The notes beneath the pieces are model-generated. The model made no database searches. It saw only the letters and a program-made list of their open reading frames with translations, and had not been told where the DNA came from. Both the position numbers and the translations under genes were made by a program. A DNA stretch of 22,079 bases. Origin: a virus. Below, piece after piece: positions 4,729-11,886 of the stretch (position 1 is the stretch's first letter; each line of letters opens with the position of its first letter). The DNA lies in IMG/VR virus record IMGVR_UViG_3300011416_000039, positions 1 to 22,079 of that record; one strand, written 5' to 3'.

Positions 4729-6365
4729 TGCGGAACCTCCACGAGTCGCCCAAGCCAGAAGGGCAGGCTGTAGCGTTGAATCTGATAGAACACCGTCAAC
4801 ACCGCGTCGGTGCAGAGCAGGCCGGCATCGCAGGCCGTGACCGTGAGCACGTTCTTGTCCGGCTGCAGCACGATCACCGGCACGAACCACGTCTCGAGGC
4901 CCTCGCACGAACCGGCGCCGCCGCGACTGTTCGACCAACTACACGTGACAACGGCGAGGTTGTCGCTCGCGGTGCCGGAGAGCGGCGCGAAGGGCGGCCC
5001 GAGGTTGGCGAACTCAGTGAAGTAGTTCGCGTCCGAGGTTGGCCCTGTGATCGTGATGATCGGCGCGGTGTTGCCTTCGATGAACTCGTAAGCGCCGGGA
5101 TCGTAGGCGCCGCCTTGGGGCCGCACGGTGCCGACAATGTCGGGCGTCGCCTGCGTGAGCGTCGCGCCGTTATTGCGCGCCGGGCTCCCTGATTGGAGCC
5201 GGAAGTCGTCCGCGCCGGGGTTGACCAGGAGCGGATCGGCATTCGTCCACCCCCCAGCCGAGACCGGTGTGCCGTAGTTGTTCGTCTCACTCGCGAAGCT
5301 GGCGCCGCCCGGTCCTATGAGGCGGACCGTCGGCGTGGCTGCACAGACGTTGTTCCGCACCGTCAGATTCGTCGCGCCGCTATCGAACTGGACGCAATAC
5401 GTGGCCGGGTTGTAGCAGGTATTGTTGATGACCGTCGCGGAGCTGCTGCCGATCACGAGGCAGCCCGAATTTGACGACTGTCCGCTGTTCGACGGGAAAA
5501 TGTCCCAGATGACGTTGTTGACGATCAGGCCTGATGGCGCCGACGACGCATAGAGGATGCCGCAGCCGCGGCGCGATCCCGACAGTTGTAAGTTGTTGTG
5601 GACCTTGTTCCGCCGCGCCGTGTTGCTCCCGGCGGTCGGACCGCTCCCGCTGTAAACGTGAATCCCGCACGCCGAGAAGTTGTGTATGTCGTTGTCCTCC
5701 ATCAGCACGTTGTCGTCAGCCGAATAGATCCCGTGGCTGAGGCCTTCATTTGTTCCGCCGTGATGGATCTCGCATCGCGTGATCTCGTGGAAGCCGGCGC
5801 CGTGATCGTTGAACTGGATCAGCGCGAACGGAACGCTCGTGTTGCCAGATATTTCGCAGTGGTTGAAGCGGATATGATGCGCGCCCCATCCGGTCGTGAC
5901 AGGGCTGGTGCAAAAGTCGCCGTCGACATAGACGTAGTCGAACTCGATGAACGCGCGATTGATGCCAACCGCGAGGCACCAGGGCCTGTTGCCGTTGTCG
6001 GCGAGCGGGCGCAGCGTCCACACCGTGCCGGCCGGCCAGCCGCGAATCCAGATTTTGTTCGTCCAGCTCGTGCCGCTGCCGATGCCGCCGACGTTCGGCG
6101 CACCGCCAGAATCGTTCAGCCAGAAATTCTCGTTGTAGACCCCCGCGCCGACGCGAATCTCATCCCCCGCGGTGATCGTGCATTTGCCGACACCGTTGGT
6201 GCCGGAGAACGTGAGCTTGGGCGCGGTCGGGTTCCCCTGGCCGTCGACCTGCTGGGCCTGCGCACAGGTGTTGTTGTCGTTGCCGGTCTTCGAGACATGG
6301 AAGTTCGCGGCCTCGGCGGCGCTCGCCGCGCACAGCAAGAGGAGCGTCAGCAGCACGCGGACCAT
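4704..6365 (-). CDS. Secreted right-handed parallel beta-helix protein with Ig-like C-terminus (553 aa)
   Basis: ATG at 6365 overlaps the previous stop (TGATG). Residues 1-19 are a signal peptide (MVRVLLTLLLLCAASAAEA). Then comes NFHVSKTGND, typical of pectate-lyase-like secreted proteins, followed by many Asn-rich helix rungs (NNVIWDIF, INNTCYNPATYC, VRNNVCAAT) to about residue 430. A DPGAYE motif closes the helix. The last 120 residues look like an Ig-like domain (APIITITGPTS ... LAVVTCSWS). About a dozen Cys suggest disulfides outside the cytoplasm. Phage tailspikes and polysaccharide depolymerases share the beta-helix fold, but those normally lack signal peptides. No catalytic residues can be assigned by eye. 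Confidence 0.85.
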   Translation of the reverse strand: MVRVLLTLLLLCAASAAEAANFHVSKTGNDNNTCAQAQQVDGQGNPTAPKLTFSGTNGVGKCTITAGDEIRVGAGVYNENFWLNDSGGAPNVGGIGSGTSWTNKIWIRGWPAGTVWTLRPLADNGNRPWCLAVGINRAFIEFDYVYVDGDFCTSPVTTGWGAHHIRFNHCEISGNTSVPFALIQFNDHGAGFHEITRCEIHHGGTNEGLSHGIYSADDNVLMEDNDIHNFSACGIHVYSGSGPTAGSNTARRNKVHNNLQLSGSRRGCGILYASSAPSGLIVNNVIWDIFPSNSGQSSNSGCLVIGSSSATVINNTCYNPATYCVQFDSGATNLTVRNNVCAATPTVRLIGPGGASFASETNNYGTPVSAGGWTNADPLLVNPGADDFRLQSGSPARNNGATLTQATPDIVGTVRPQGGAYDPGAYEFIEGNTAPIITITGPTSDANYFTEFANLGPPFAPLSGTASDNLAVVTCSWSNSRGGAGSCEGLETWFVPVIVLQPDKNVLTVTACDAGLLCTDAVLTVFYQIQRYSLPFWLGRLVEVPQWLVSYGH

Positions 6366-7069
6366 CAGCCGACCCCCAGTAAGGTCCGCTTCCCACGTGC
6401 CCCGCCGCCCGCGGCGGCTTCTGGATAAATCCCCATCGCGCAGATCGTGTCGACGCTGCTCCCGGTCGTGAACGGCCCCGTGTTCGAGCTGAACGCGGCG
6501 ATCTGATGCTGCGCCATGTGTCCAACCCCGGAGCCTGCCGTATCGCGTGTCCAGCCAGAGCCCGCTGTCGTGGTCGGCGCGCCGCTGTAGATACATGTCG
6601 CCACGCCGAAACCCGTCGCGGTCAGGCCCGTGCTCGACGACGTGTGGCTCGTGCCGGTATCGCCGTTCGTGCCGGTCTGGACCATCGCCGAGTTGTCCGC
6701 GCCGTTCAATTCGTAGGCCCAGGCGGTCCAGTTGTCGCCGCCACTTGGTGCGTCGATGGCGACGTTGACGAACCCGCCAGTGATATTCCGAAAGTGCTTG
6801 ATGACGACCAGGGTCGGCGAGCCGCCGATGACCGCCTGTGTATAGGCGCCGTTCGTCGCGTCAGAGATGCCATACGTGCCGCTGGCGCCGCCGTTGTGCA
6901 TGAGCGCCACCACCACCGCGTTGCCGGTCTGCGTGTTCATGCCGAACGTGACGTTCGCGTCGCCGCTCTGCGTGTTGTTCGCCGTCTGGACGAGCGTGAC
7001 CGCGGCCTCGGCGTCCGGCCCGGCGACGAGCAGCAGCGCGACGAGGAGGGTGAGGGGTAGCGTCCTCAT
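6365..7069 (-). CDS. Secreted beta-rich protein (234 aa)
   Basis: ATG at 7069 overlaps the preceding stop (ATGA). A signal peptide (MRTLPLTLLVALLLVAGPDAEA) is followed by AVTLVQTANNT and a Gly/Ser/Thr-rich beta domain of about 200 residues (GNAVVVALMHNGG, WTAWAYELNGADNSAMV). The pattern matches a jelly-roll-like domain found in many exported bacterial and phage-associated proteins. The C-terminal end is short and basic (GGGARGKRTLLGVG). It is the second of four signal-peptide genes in a row. Function unknown; carbohydrate or surface binding is a guess from fold type. Confidence 0.8.
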   Translation of the reverse strand: MRTLPLTLLVALLLVAGPDAEAAVTLVQTANNTQSGDANVTFGMNTQTGNAVVVALMHNGGASGTYGISDATNGAYTQAVIGGSPTLVVIKHFRNITGGFVNVAIDAPSGGDNWTAWAYELNGADNSAMVQTGTNGDTGTSHTSSSTGLTATGFGVATCIYSGAPTTTAGSGWTRDTAGSGVGHMAQHQIAAFSSNTGPFTTGSSVDTICAMGIYPEAAAGGGARGKRTLLGVG

Positions 7070-7605
7070 GGCGCGTTCTGCTGCACGAAGGTGAGATAGC
7101 CACCGACGGCGATCGCTCCAGACAGCTCGATGCAAAACGCCTGGCCCGAGGGCACCTTGATCTGCACATGCCCCGCGTTGGTCCTCACGAAGCCGCGGCC
7201 GTTCGTCGCGTCCAGCGGATAGAGGCCGCTGATATTCGTCTCGCCCGTACCGCAACTGGAGCCGGTGCCGTACACGAACTGCAGATCGACGTCGCCGTCG
7301 GCCAGGATGTCGTAGCCGCAGATGTAAATGAGCGTCGTCCCGCTGAGCGCGACGATCTGGTTCTTCCCGGATGAGGAGATGGCAATCGGCGCGGTCGTGA
7401 TCTTGTTCGCGTCGTTACAGATCGCCGGCGGACACGTCACGCTGTTGCACTTGGAGACGTCCACCTTCTCTTCAGTGAACTGCGCGGCCGCCATCGCGGC
7501 CTCGGCCTCCGCATACCGGTTGAGTGTGACCTCGGCTCGTGCGGCGGCGGCCGACGAGAGCGCGAGCGCAAGTGTGAGGAAGAGAAGGATCAGCAGTTTC
7601 TTCAT
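7066..7605 (-). CDS. Secreted Cys-rich hypothetical protein (179 aa)
   Basis: ATG at 7605 overlaps the previous stop (ATGA). A clear Sec signal (MKKLLILLFLTLALALSSAA, ending AARA) precedes a mature part with six or more Cys, including KCNSVTCPPAIC. The remainder is beta-rich (IVALSGTTLIYICGYD, GGYLTFVQQNA). It fits the description of small conserved phage-operon proteins that measure about 150-200 aa, but I cannot name a family. Cys content fits an exported, disulfide-bonded product. First of the secreted block as transcribed. Confidence 0.8.
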   Translation of the reverse strand: MKKLLILLFLTLALALSSAAAARAEVTLNRYAEAEAAMAAAQFTEEKVDVSKCNSVTCPPAICNDANKITTAPIAISSSGKNQIVALSGTTLIYICGYDILADGDVDLQFVYGTGSSCGTGETNISGLYPLDATNGRGFVRTNAGHVQIKVPSGQAFCIELSGAIAVGGYLTFVQQNAP

Positions 7606-8174
7606 GGCAGTCCTACGATGGTGACGACGACGTTGGACGCGCCGCCGAGCGTGATCGACACGCACCGGGAGCGCGTGTAGAGCGCGGGATAGGCGTCGCC
7701 GCCGGGCGCAAACTTCAGCGCGCCGTCGGCATCGCCGCCGGTGTTGCTGTGGGTGATGAGGATCGTCCAGTTGGCATTGTCGAGGCTCACCTCGTAGACG
7801 ACGTTCCACGCCGTCGGCGCGGCCCCGGTGCCTTTGACCTGCAGACTGTGCCGCGCGAGCCCTGTGGTGGCGGCGTTGATGGCGGTGCCGGACGCCGCGC
7901 CGGTATAGGTGTCCTGCCGCGTCGCCATCACCGCGACCGCGCCGATGAGCGTCGTGAGTCGCTGCGCGATCCGCTGCAGGCGCCCGTTCAGGCCGCTTGA
8001 GGCGGTGTCGCTCGCCGGCGCCGTCTCCGTGAGCGACCCCAGCTTCGCGGCGATCGCGCCGTCGCTGCCGTCGTTCTCCGTGAGGCGGACGTGCTGCACG
8101 CCCTCGTCGCCGACGAAGGTCGCGCGGACCTTTTTCTCAGTGCTGAAGAAGTCTTTAAAGCTCCAGGACGCCAC
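7602..8174 (-). CDS. Phage hypothetical protein, likely tail-tip/fibre associated (190 aa)
   Basis: The start is GTG at 8174 with GGAGG 9 bases upstream. Residues 1-50 are charged and include ATFVGDEGVQHVRLTENDG. A hydrophobic helix (LTTLIGAVAVMA) precedes a C-terminal beta domain (about 105-190) with VYEVSLDNANWTILITHSN, a pattern seen in small beta-sandwich modules of phage tail appendages. There is no signal peptide. It is coupled to the first secreted gene (ATGA). Role inferred only from position. Confidence 0.75.
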   Translation of the reverse strand: MASWSFKDFFSTEKKVRATFVGDEGVQHVRLTENDGSDGAIAAKLGSLTETAPASDTASSGLNGRLQRIAQRLTTLIGAVAVMATRQDTYTGAASGTAINAATTGLARHSLQVKGTGAAPTAWNVVYEVSLDNANWTILITHSNTGGDADGALKFAPGGDAYPALYTRSRCVSITLGGASNVVVTIVGLP

Positions 8175-8178
8175 GGCG

Positions 8179-8481
8179 TTAGACCTCCGACTCCGGCGCT
8201 TCGGGTGCCGTCGGCGCCTCCAGCGGTTCCGCCGGCGCCTCGATCTTCGGGTGCATCAGCGCGTCGGCCGCCGCCTCGCTCAACTTGTCGCCAAACGTCT
8301 TCTGCTGCGCGTCGAACGGACGCAGCAGGAGCTGCTTGTGCTCGATGCCCTGGCCGACCTCCGGGTGATCGGTCACTTCCGTCATCCCGTCCGGTGGCGT
8401 CGCGCTCGCCGCGCCTTCCCCGTCGATCTCGAGGACCTCGTCCACCACGCCGCCGACCGTTCGCACGAAATAGCGCCGCAT
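8179..8481 (-). CDS. Hypothetical phage protein with acidic, Pro/Ala-rich tail (100 aa)
   Basis: ATG at 8481 (MRRYFVRTVGGVVDEVLEID) is preferred; a GTG at 8490 in the same frame would add three residues. The N-terminus is a beta hairpin-like segment, the middle is charged, and the last 30 residues are Glu/Ala/Pro-rich (PKIEAPAEPLEAP). No family is recognised. It lies among small tail genes with overlapping or near-overlapping stops and starts. Confidence 0.7.
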   Translation of the reverse strand: MRRYFVRTVGGVVDEVLEIDGEGAASATPPDGMTEVTDHPEVGQGIEHKQLLLRPFDAQQKTFGDKLSEAAADALMHPKIEAPAEPLEAPTAPEAPESEV

Positions 8482-8483
8482 GG

Positions 8484-8753
8484 TTACCACCCCGTATCCA
8501 CTTCGCCGCCGACCGTCGCGCTGCTACCGGTGGCCCCACGCGTGCCGGTGATCGTCGTGCTATTAGTGAGTGCTAAGCGGATCGACGTGGCGTCGAACGA
8601 CGAGCCCTCCGCGCCTAAGTGCCGCAATTTGCTCTTGCCTGTGTCGACCGATGTGATCGTCGCGGTCTTCGACGACTCGCTCGTAAACGCGATGGTGAAG
8701 CGTTGAATGAGGCGGTCGACGCGCGCCCGCGCCCGTAGCGTAGACACCGGCAT
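8484..8753 (-). CDS. Small beta-rich hypothetical tail-region protein (89 aa)
   Basis: ATG at 8753 overlaps the stop of the preceding gene (TAATG). The protein is Ser/Thr-rich with alternating hydrophobic strands (FTIAFTSESSKTATITSVD, SIRLALTNSTTITGTRG) and no Cys or membrane segment. It looks like a small virion structural protein. No name can be given. Confidence 0.7.
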   Translation of the reverse strand: MPVSTLRARARVDRLIQRFTIAFTSESSKTATITSVDTGKSKLRHLGAEGSSFDATSIRLALTNSTTITGTRGATGSSATVGGEVDTGW

Positions 8754-9538
8754 TACGTGACGACCTCCAGCACCGTGAGCCGCGCGCTGACGACGCTGGC
8801 CTGCGACGCCTTCCCCTGCACGAAGTCGTTCACCGCGAGTAGGCGGGGCGTGTCATCGAGGAGTGTTTCTTTCGAGACGAGCGTGTCGCCAAAGATCTCG
8901 TCCTCGGCCGACGACGTGTCGCCGGATTCAACGATCGTGATGTTCGGCGCCCGGTCGACCGTGTCGGTGTTGCAGAGCGTGTAATTGAGGAGGAGCGCGT
9001 GCTTCAGGCTCCCGGCGTTCGCCGTGTAGAGCGTCGAGTAAGACGTCCCGAGCGCGACGCCGTCGATCACCTTCAGCGTGAGCCCACCTGGCTGCGCCGC
9101 GTACTCGGTCACTTCCGCGCGCAGCGCGACGAGGTTCGTCGTGCCGGCCTTCCCGCGAATCGTGCCGGAGGCGCCGAGGAACCAGCCGCCGGTCGGCGCG
9201 AGGATGGCCGTCTCGCCCGCCTCCAGGGTGTCGTCGAAGATGCGCTCCGCGACGCCGGCCGATCCGGCGTTCGGCACGAGGTAGAGTTCCACCGCGAGCG
9301 CGGCCGAGTGGGTGTTCCGAAGCGTCAGCCCGTGCACGTGCGCGACTCCGCTCCCAGGCGCGGTGTATAGCGTCGTGACAGCGCCGGTGAGTAGCACGCC
9401 GGCGAGGCGCTTCGCGTCCACCGTCGTCACGGCGCTCTGGTCCTCGTCGAACATGGGGAACAGGAGCCGCCCGAGGATCGAAACGCGGTTGATCCGCTTC
9501 TCCTTGATCGTGTCGCCCGCGAGCCACAACGTACTCAC
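8753..9538 (-). CDS. Virion-associated protein with two homologous beta domains (261 aa)
   Basis: GTG at 9538 overlaps the previous stop (GTGA). The first 45 residues (MSTLWLAGDTIKEKRI, SILGRLLFPMFDED) precede two related domains. Domain 1 (about 48-145) has TTLYTAPGSGVAHVHGLTLR, then RIFDDTLEAGETAIL. Domain 2 (about 160-258) has STLYTANAGSLKHALLLNYT, then EIFGDTLVSKETLL. Both end with a strand rich in Val (VALRAEVTE and VSARLTVLEV). The pattern is that of a beta-sandwich repeated twice, common in phage appendage proteins. Binding partner unknown. Confidence 0.8.
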   Translation of the reverse strand: MSTLWLAGDTIKEKRINRVSILGRLLFPMFDEDQSAVTTVDAKRLAGVLLTGAVTTLYTAPGSGVAHVHGLTLRNTHSAALAVELYLVPNAGSAGVAERIFDDTLEAGETAILAPTGGWFLGASGTIRGKAGTTNLVALRAEVTEYAAQPGGLTLKVIDGVALGTSYSTLYTANAGSLKHALLLNYTLCNTDTVDRAPNITIVESGDTSSAEDEIFGDTLVSKETLLDDTPRLLAVNDFVQGKASQASVVSARLTVLEVVT

Positions 9539-9810
9539 TGGACGATCTCCAGTCCGATCCGCGCGCCGCGTGGCGCCGGCACGTGGTCGCCAGCCACCAG
9601 CCGACCGAGCGTGTCCTTCGCGAACCGCACGACGACGTCACACTCAGGACAGACGATCGGGCCGACGTACGGAGACCCATCCGGCAGCCGCAGGTCCCCC
9701 GGCATCACGGAGGCGCCGGCGGAGAACCCGCCCGTCCAGAGCGCGACCACCGCGCCGCAGGAGGAGTGGCGCACGTCGCGAAGCGGGTGACCGTTGACCA
9801 CGACTCGCAT
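9535..9810 (-). CDS. Small Cys-containing hypothetical protein (91 aa)
   Basis: ATG at 9810 (MRVVVNGHPLRDVRHSSCGA) overlaps the preceding stop (TGATG), which decides the start over an upstream in-frame GTG. It contains one CPEC pair and a separate SSCG, possibly a split metal site, and is otherwise beta-like. It is coupled on both sides with tail-tip genes. No family recognised. Confidence 0.7.
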   Translation of the reverse strand: MRVVVNGHPLRDVRHSSCGAVVALWTGGFSAGASVMPGDLRLPDGSPYVGPIVCPECDVVVRFAKDTLGRLVAGDHVPAPRGARIGLEIVQ

Positions 9811-10286
9811 CAGGCCACCGAGAGCGTGAGTTGCCACGTCCACCGCACGGCGATGCTGCCGGTCTTCGTGATCGGGCTGGAGAGGACGTAGCGCGCGAAC
9901 AACGTGTTCGCCGCCGTGAAGAGACCCGCCTCGCGGAGCGTGTTGCCGTTGCCCTGGTTGGCGGCGAGGTAGTAGCTGAGCGTCACCGCGAGATCGGTTT
10001 TGACGCGGGCGGTGAGCTGGTCGCGGAGTAGTTCGGCGACCAGTTGCGTGTCGGTGCTCGCCGGCGCGGTCGCATCGGTGCCGATCGCGAAATGCGTGAG
10101 GCTGCCGGGCGCCTCGTTCGCCAGGAAGTCGCGCAAGAGGTTGAGGCCCGCGTTGACGGTCAGGTTGTGGCCGCGCTCACGGGAGAGCCGCCGGCCTGTA
10201 CGCGCCTCCAGGACGTCGACGCAGACGTTCACCCCGAGACCGAGGCGCTCACGCCGCGTGCTACGGAGAAGGCGCGCGCCACTCAT
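9810..10286 (-). CDS. Phage tail fibre/baseplate-associated protein (158 aa)
   Basis: ATG at 10286 has GGAGG 8 bases upstream. After a basic start comes VNVCVDVLEARTGRRLSRER, then NAGLNLLRDFLA, THFAIGTDATAPASTDTQL and AGLFTAANTLFARYVLS. These are typical of a widespread family of small phage tail/host-interaction proteins that follow hub genes. The protein is all-beta at its C-terminus (VRWTWQLTLSVA). It is separated by 133 bp from the hub gene, a gap that holds an HNH-like remnant on the opposite strand. Confidence 0.75.
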   Translation of the reverse strand: MSGARLLRSTRRERLGLGVNVCVDVLEARTGRRLSRERGHNLTVNAGLNLLRDFLANEAPGSLTHFAIGTDATAPASTDTQLVAELLRDQLTARVKTDLAVTLSYYLAANQGNGNTLREAGLFTAANTLFARYVLSSPITKTGSIAVRWTWQLTLSVA

Positions 10287-10321
10287 GCAGCGGCCTCCAT
10301 CGGTACAATGGCGCTGCCGTT

Positions 10322-10438
10322 ATGCCGAAGATTCCGCGTGTATGTATCCAATGCGACGCTGGGTTTGAAGTCTGGCCAACTGATTTAGACAATCTCGACG
10401 TCATCCTTGCCCCGTTGCGTCAAGCCACTTCGCTGTAA
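10322..10438 (+). pseudogene. Remnant of a zinc-finger/HNH-type gene (38 codons)
   Basis: An ATG ORF on the strand opposite to the late operon reads MPKIPRVCIQCDAGFEVWPT. This resembles the N-terminal zinc-knuckle of phage HNH-type homing proteins (R-x-C-x2-C-x-x-x-F-x-V-x-P). In intact relatives a second Cys pair and the nuclease follow; here the similarity ends after the WP and the frame stops at 10438. It has no ribosome site and sits in the only sizeable gap of the tail-tip region. The likely history is insertion and decay of a homing gene. The match is short, so confidence is limited. Confidence 0.4.
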
Positions 10439-11886
10439 CCGCACTCCGCAAATCCCACCCGACTCTCAACGCTGACGTTCTGCGTGTCGAGCACGTCGGC
10501 GATCTCCGCCCCGTCGACGCGCCGGCGGAGCAGCACGAGGACCTCGTTCTCGCGGATGACATAGTCGCGGCCCATCTCGGCGAGCTTCTGAAAGAAGGCC
10601 ACCCAGCCGCCCTGGAAGTCGCCCTCGAGCGCGCGCACGCTGAACATCAGGTGCGGCTCGCCGTCGGCATCCGGCTCCGTCCACTCCGAGGCGCTGACCG
10701 ACTCGATCAGGAATTGGTCGTTGAGCCCGAGCTTGGCGTTCGTGATGGTGACGAGCTGCCCGGCGCGGAACCCGGACGTCCTGGTCGTCGCGTCGATGAC
10801 CCGCGTCACGCGGCCGAACCGCGCGAGCAGTTGGTCGGCGGTTTCGAGCGCCAGGTCGCCGGCGTCGATGTTCGGTCGATCCTCGACGTGTTCGTAGCGG
10901 CCACTGCCGCCGTCGAGGTTCGCGCGCGTCGCGATCTCGTTGTCGTCCTCGGCGCCCACGATCAGCGGCACCTGGCCTTGATAGGTCACCGCAAGGACGT
11001 CGGCCGTGCCGAGCACGGTGCCGGTGTCCGACTGCGCGATCTCGGTCTTACCCTTGTTCCAGTACCAGTCCTTATCGCTCTCGACGCCGAGGATGCCGAC
11101 GATCTGGGCGAGGCCATTGATGGTGATGATCGGCTCGGTGCCCGCCGCAAACGCCAGATTGAAGACGCGCCGCGTGCCGTCCCCAATGAACGACTCCGTG
11201 CGCGGATCGGTGAGGTCGGTGCCGGCGCGCACGGTCTGCGCGTTGCGGTACTGGTCGACGCTCGACGACACGCGCATCGTGACGTGCGTGGTGTTCCCGA
11301 TCGCTGCCGGCGCGAGGACGGAGGACCGCGCGCGCACGTGCAGGCGCTTGAACGGGTCGATCCACCAGGTCATCCCCGACAGCTCACTCAGCTCGTTGAA
11401 CGCCTGATCGACGTAGAGGTAGTTGAAGACGGCCTTCACGATGGTCGGCCCGTCCTCGACGTCGCCGAGGGTGATCCCTTCGCCGAAGAGGAAGTTCGTC
11501 CGGATGTCGGCGACGATCGCGCCGACGGTCATCTGCTCGTAGCTGGCCGCGACGAGCCGTCGCTGCGGGATAGCGCTGTAGTCCTGCGCCTGAATGTCGT
11601 AGACGAGGAACTCGGAGTCGCCGTCTTGCTCGATCGCGACCTCGCTGACGATGCCCCCGAACATCAGGAGGCCGTCCTCCGCGAGCACGATCCGTGAGCC
11701 GACGGCGACCGGCGCCGGGGTCGTGTAGTGCGCGCGCACCTTGATCGCGAACGTGTCTCGGCTGTTGAGCGCGGTGTTCCACGACAGCGACCCATCGATC
11801 GGCGCGACGCCGATGCCGCTGATCAGGACGTCGATGCCCTCAGCGTCGACGATATCGTCCGAGGGGAAGAAGAGGACGATCGACAT
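10420..11886 (-). CDS. Tail hub / tail-tip structural protein (488 aa)
   Basis: ATG at 11886 overlaps the tape-measure stop (TAATG). The N-terminal 200 residues (GIGVAPIDGSLSWNTALNSR, GSRIVLAEDGLLMFGGIVSE, SAIPQRRLVAASYEQMT, ELSGMTWWIDPFKRLHV) match the general pattern of phage hub proteins of the gp27/gpD-like type, which form the ring at the end of the tail tube. A middle beta insert (about 228-305) is followed by another hub domain (ARFGRVTRVIDATTRTSGFR, GQLVTITNAKLG) and a helical end. Position directly after the tape measure fits. Hub versus distal tail protein cannot be settled by eye. Confidence 0.75.
   Translation of the reverse strand: MSIVLFFPSDDIVDAEGIDVLISGIGVAPIDGSLSWNTALNSRDTFAIKVRAHYTTPAPVAVGSRIVLAEDGLLMFGGIVSEVAIEQDGDSEFLVYDIQAQDYSAIPQRRLVAASYEQMTVGAIVADIRTNFLFGEGITLGDVEDGPTIVKAVFNYLYVDQAFNELSELSGMTWWIDPFKRLHVRARSSVLAPAAIGNTTHVTMRVSSSVDQYRNAQTVRAGTDLTDPRTESFIGDGTRRVFNLAFAAGTEPIITINGLAQIVGILGVESDKDWYWNKGKTEIAQSDTGTVLGTADVLAVTYQGQVPLIVGAEDDNEIATRANLDGGSGRYEHVEDRPNIDAGDLALETADQLLARFGRVTRVIDATTRTSGFRAGQLVTITNAKLGLNDQFLIESVSASEWTEPDADGEPHLMFSVRALEGDFQGGWVAFFQKLAEMGRDYVIRENEVLVLLRRRVDGAEIADVLDTQNVSVESRVGFAECGYSEVA

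Noticed and set aside
4127-4753. 208-aa minus-strand frame over the FN3-like gene
   Set aside because: Only its last 43 codons look real; the remainder overlaps the signal-peptide gene in another frame and is Arg-rich shadow.
10651-11697. Plus-strand open frame of 348 codons opposite the hub gene
   Set aside because: Antisense to the hub protein with an Arg/Asp/Val-rich composition typical of shadow frames; no family features.
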